Below are positions 63,705 to 64,000 of a stretch of DNA of 64,000 bases, piece by piece. How positions within the stretch are numbered: position 1 is the first letter of the stretch; each line of letters begins with the position of its first letter. The notes under the pieces are model-generated. The model was given only the letters and a program-made list of their open reading frames with translations. It had not been told where the DNA came from and ran no database searches. This stretch comes from Epiperipatus broadwayi. Taxonomy: Eukaryota; Onychophora; Udeonychophora; Euonychophora; Peripatidae. A program made the translations under genes and the position numbers. The stretch covers positions 64,001-128,000 of the forward strand of contig JAQFVV010006845.1 of the NCBI GenBank assembly GCA_028023455.1, read 5' to 3'.

Positions 63705-64000
63705 CAGATTTATGCAATTGGAAAGCTATATAAAAGAATAAAAGTCTTAAAAATGTAAAATAACATTTTGGTCCTGGAAGAAAGGTCATTTCTGCAATGA
63801 GAAGAAACAATGAAACTATCAATGAAAAGAAAGATAATCTTATAAAACATATAGATGAATTCTTTAGAGAAATATGTTGTAATTAAGGACAAAAAAACAA
63901 AGTATACCTTACAGATATTACATCTTCTAAATTGCCCAACATTTTAAAGACAGAAGTGAGATAGACAATTTGATCTATGAAAAAGGCAAAAGCTCCGGAT
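63705..64000 (+). pseudogene. Decayed RTE retrotransposon, cut by window end
   Basis: Colinear with 58600-58895 of the 57.4-kb RTE: AATAAAAGTCTTAAAAATGT, AACATTTTGGTCCTGGAAG, ATTACATCTTCTAAATTGCC and AAAGCTCCGGAT (the APG codons near the start of the RT). It has in-frame stops and presumably continues beyond the window. Confidence 0.85.

Overview
The window is strongly A+T-rich eukaryotic (almost certainly metazoan) DNA. I recognise no intact host protein-coding gene, rRNA or functional tRNA. Reading frames are short and mostly by chance. Recognisable content is transposable-element debris: RTE-clade non-LTR retrotransposons, Penelope-like elements (PLEs) with GIY-YIG remnants, C-terminal zinc-finger ends of other LINEs, a mariner remnant, a hAT derivative with target-site duplications, a tRNA-derived SINE, and several fold-back or MITE-like families. 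RTE, PLE, mariner and tRNA-SINEs together point to an animal, probably an invertebrate with a compositionally AT-biased genome. I cannot name the lineage. The stretch is best read as intergenic or deep intronic.

Layout. 1-12 kb: microsatellites, a nested MITE (2.7 kb), one copy of a repeat with a coding-like frame (7.5 kb) and a 190-bp-arm palindrome (8.7 kb). 12.3-12.8 kb: a 492-bp hAT derivative. 13-17.7 kb: a 96%-identical 200-bp palindrome, a PLE GIY-YIG fragment, the second copy of the coding-like repeat, a decayed RTE 3' half and a long (AAT)n tract. 20.8-25.1 kb: another dispersed repeat and two PLE copies arranged head to head. 28.9-35 kb: a LINE 3' end, two more PLE remnants and a mariner remnant between them. 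35.3-39.5 kb: an RTE 5' fragment and a nearly full-length decayed RTE carrying a SINE with a perfect 16-bp target duplication and an internal palindrome. 41-46 kb: two more SINEs and a third RTE copy with an internal inverted duplication. 47.5-52.7 kb: a 1.1-kb TIR element, tandem repeats and two hairpin elements. 54.6-60.8 kb: the most repeat-dense block, holding a 648-bp fold-back element, hairpin MITEs, a LINE 3' end and the best-preserved RTE (57.4-60.3 kb). 63.7 kb to the edge: a fifth RTE piece cut by the window end.

The best RTE retains long frames for the AP-endonuclease, reverse transcriptase and C-terminal domains. It is broken by frameshifts and by a deletion of roughly 55 bp that removes the conserved QGD-type RT motif, so it is not autonomous. 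Two more decayed copies still carry the missing segment. The most distinctive theme is local inversion: at least eight fold-back structures occur. Two lie inside RTE copies whose colinear relatives lack them, so those two arose after or during insertion rather than being part of the element.
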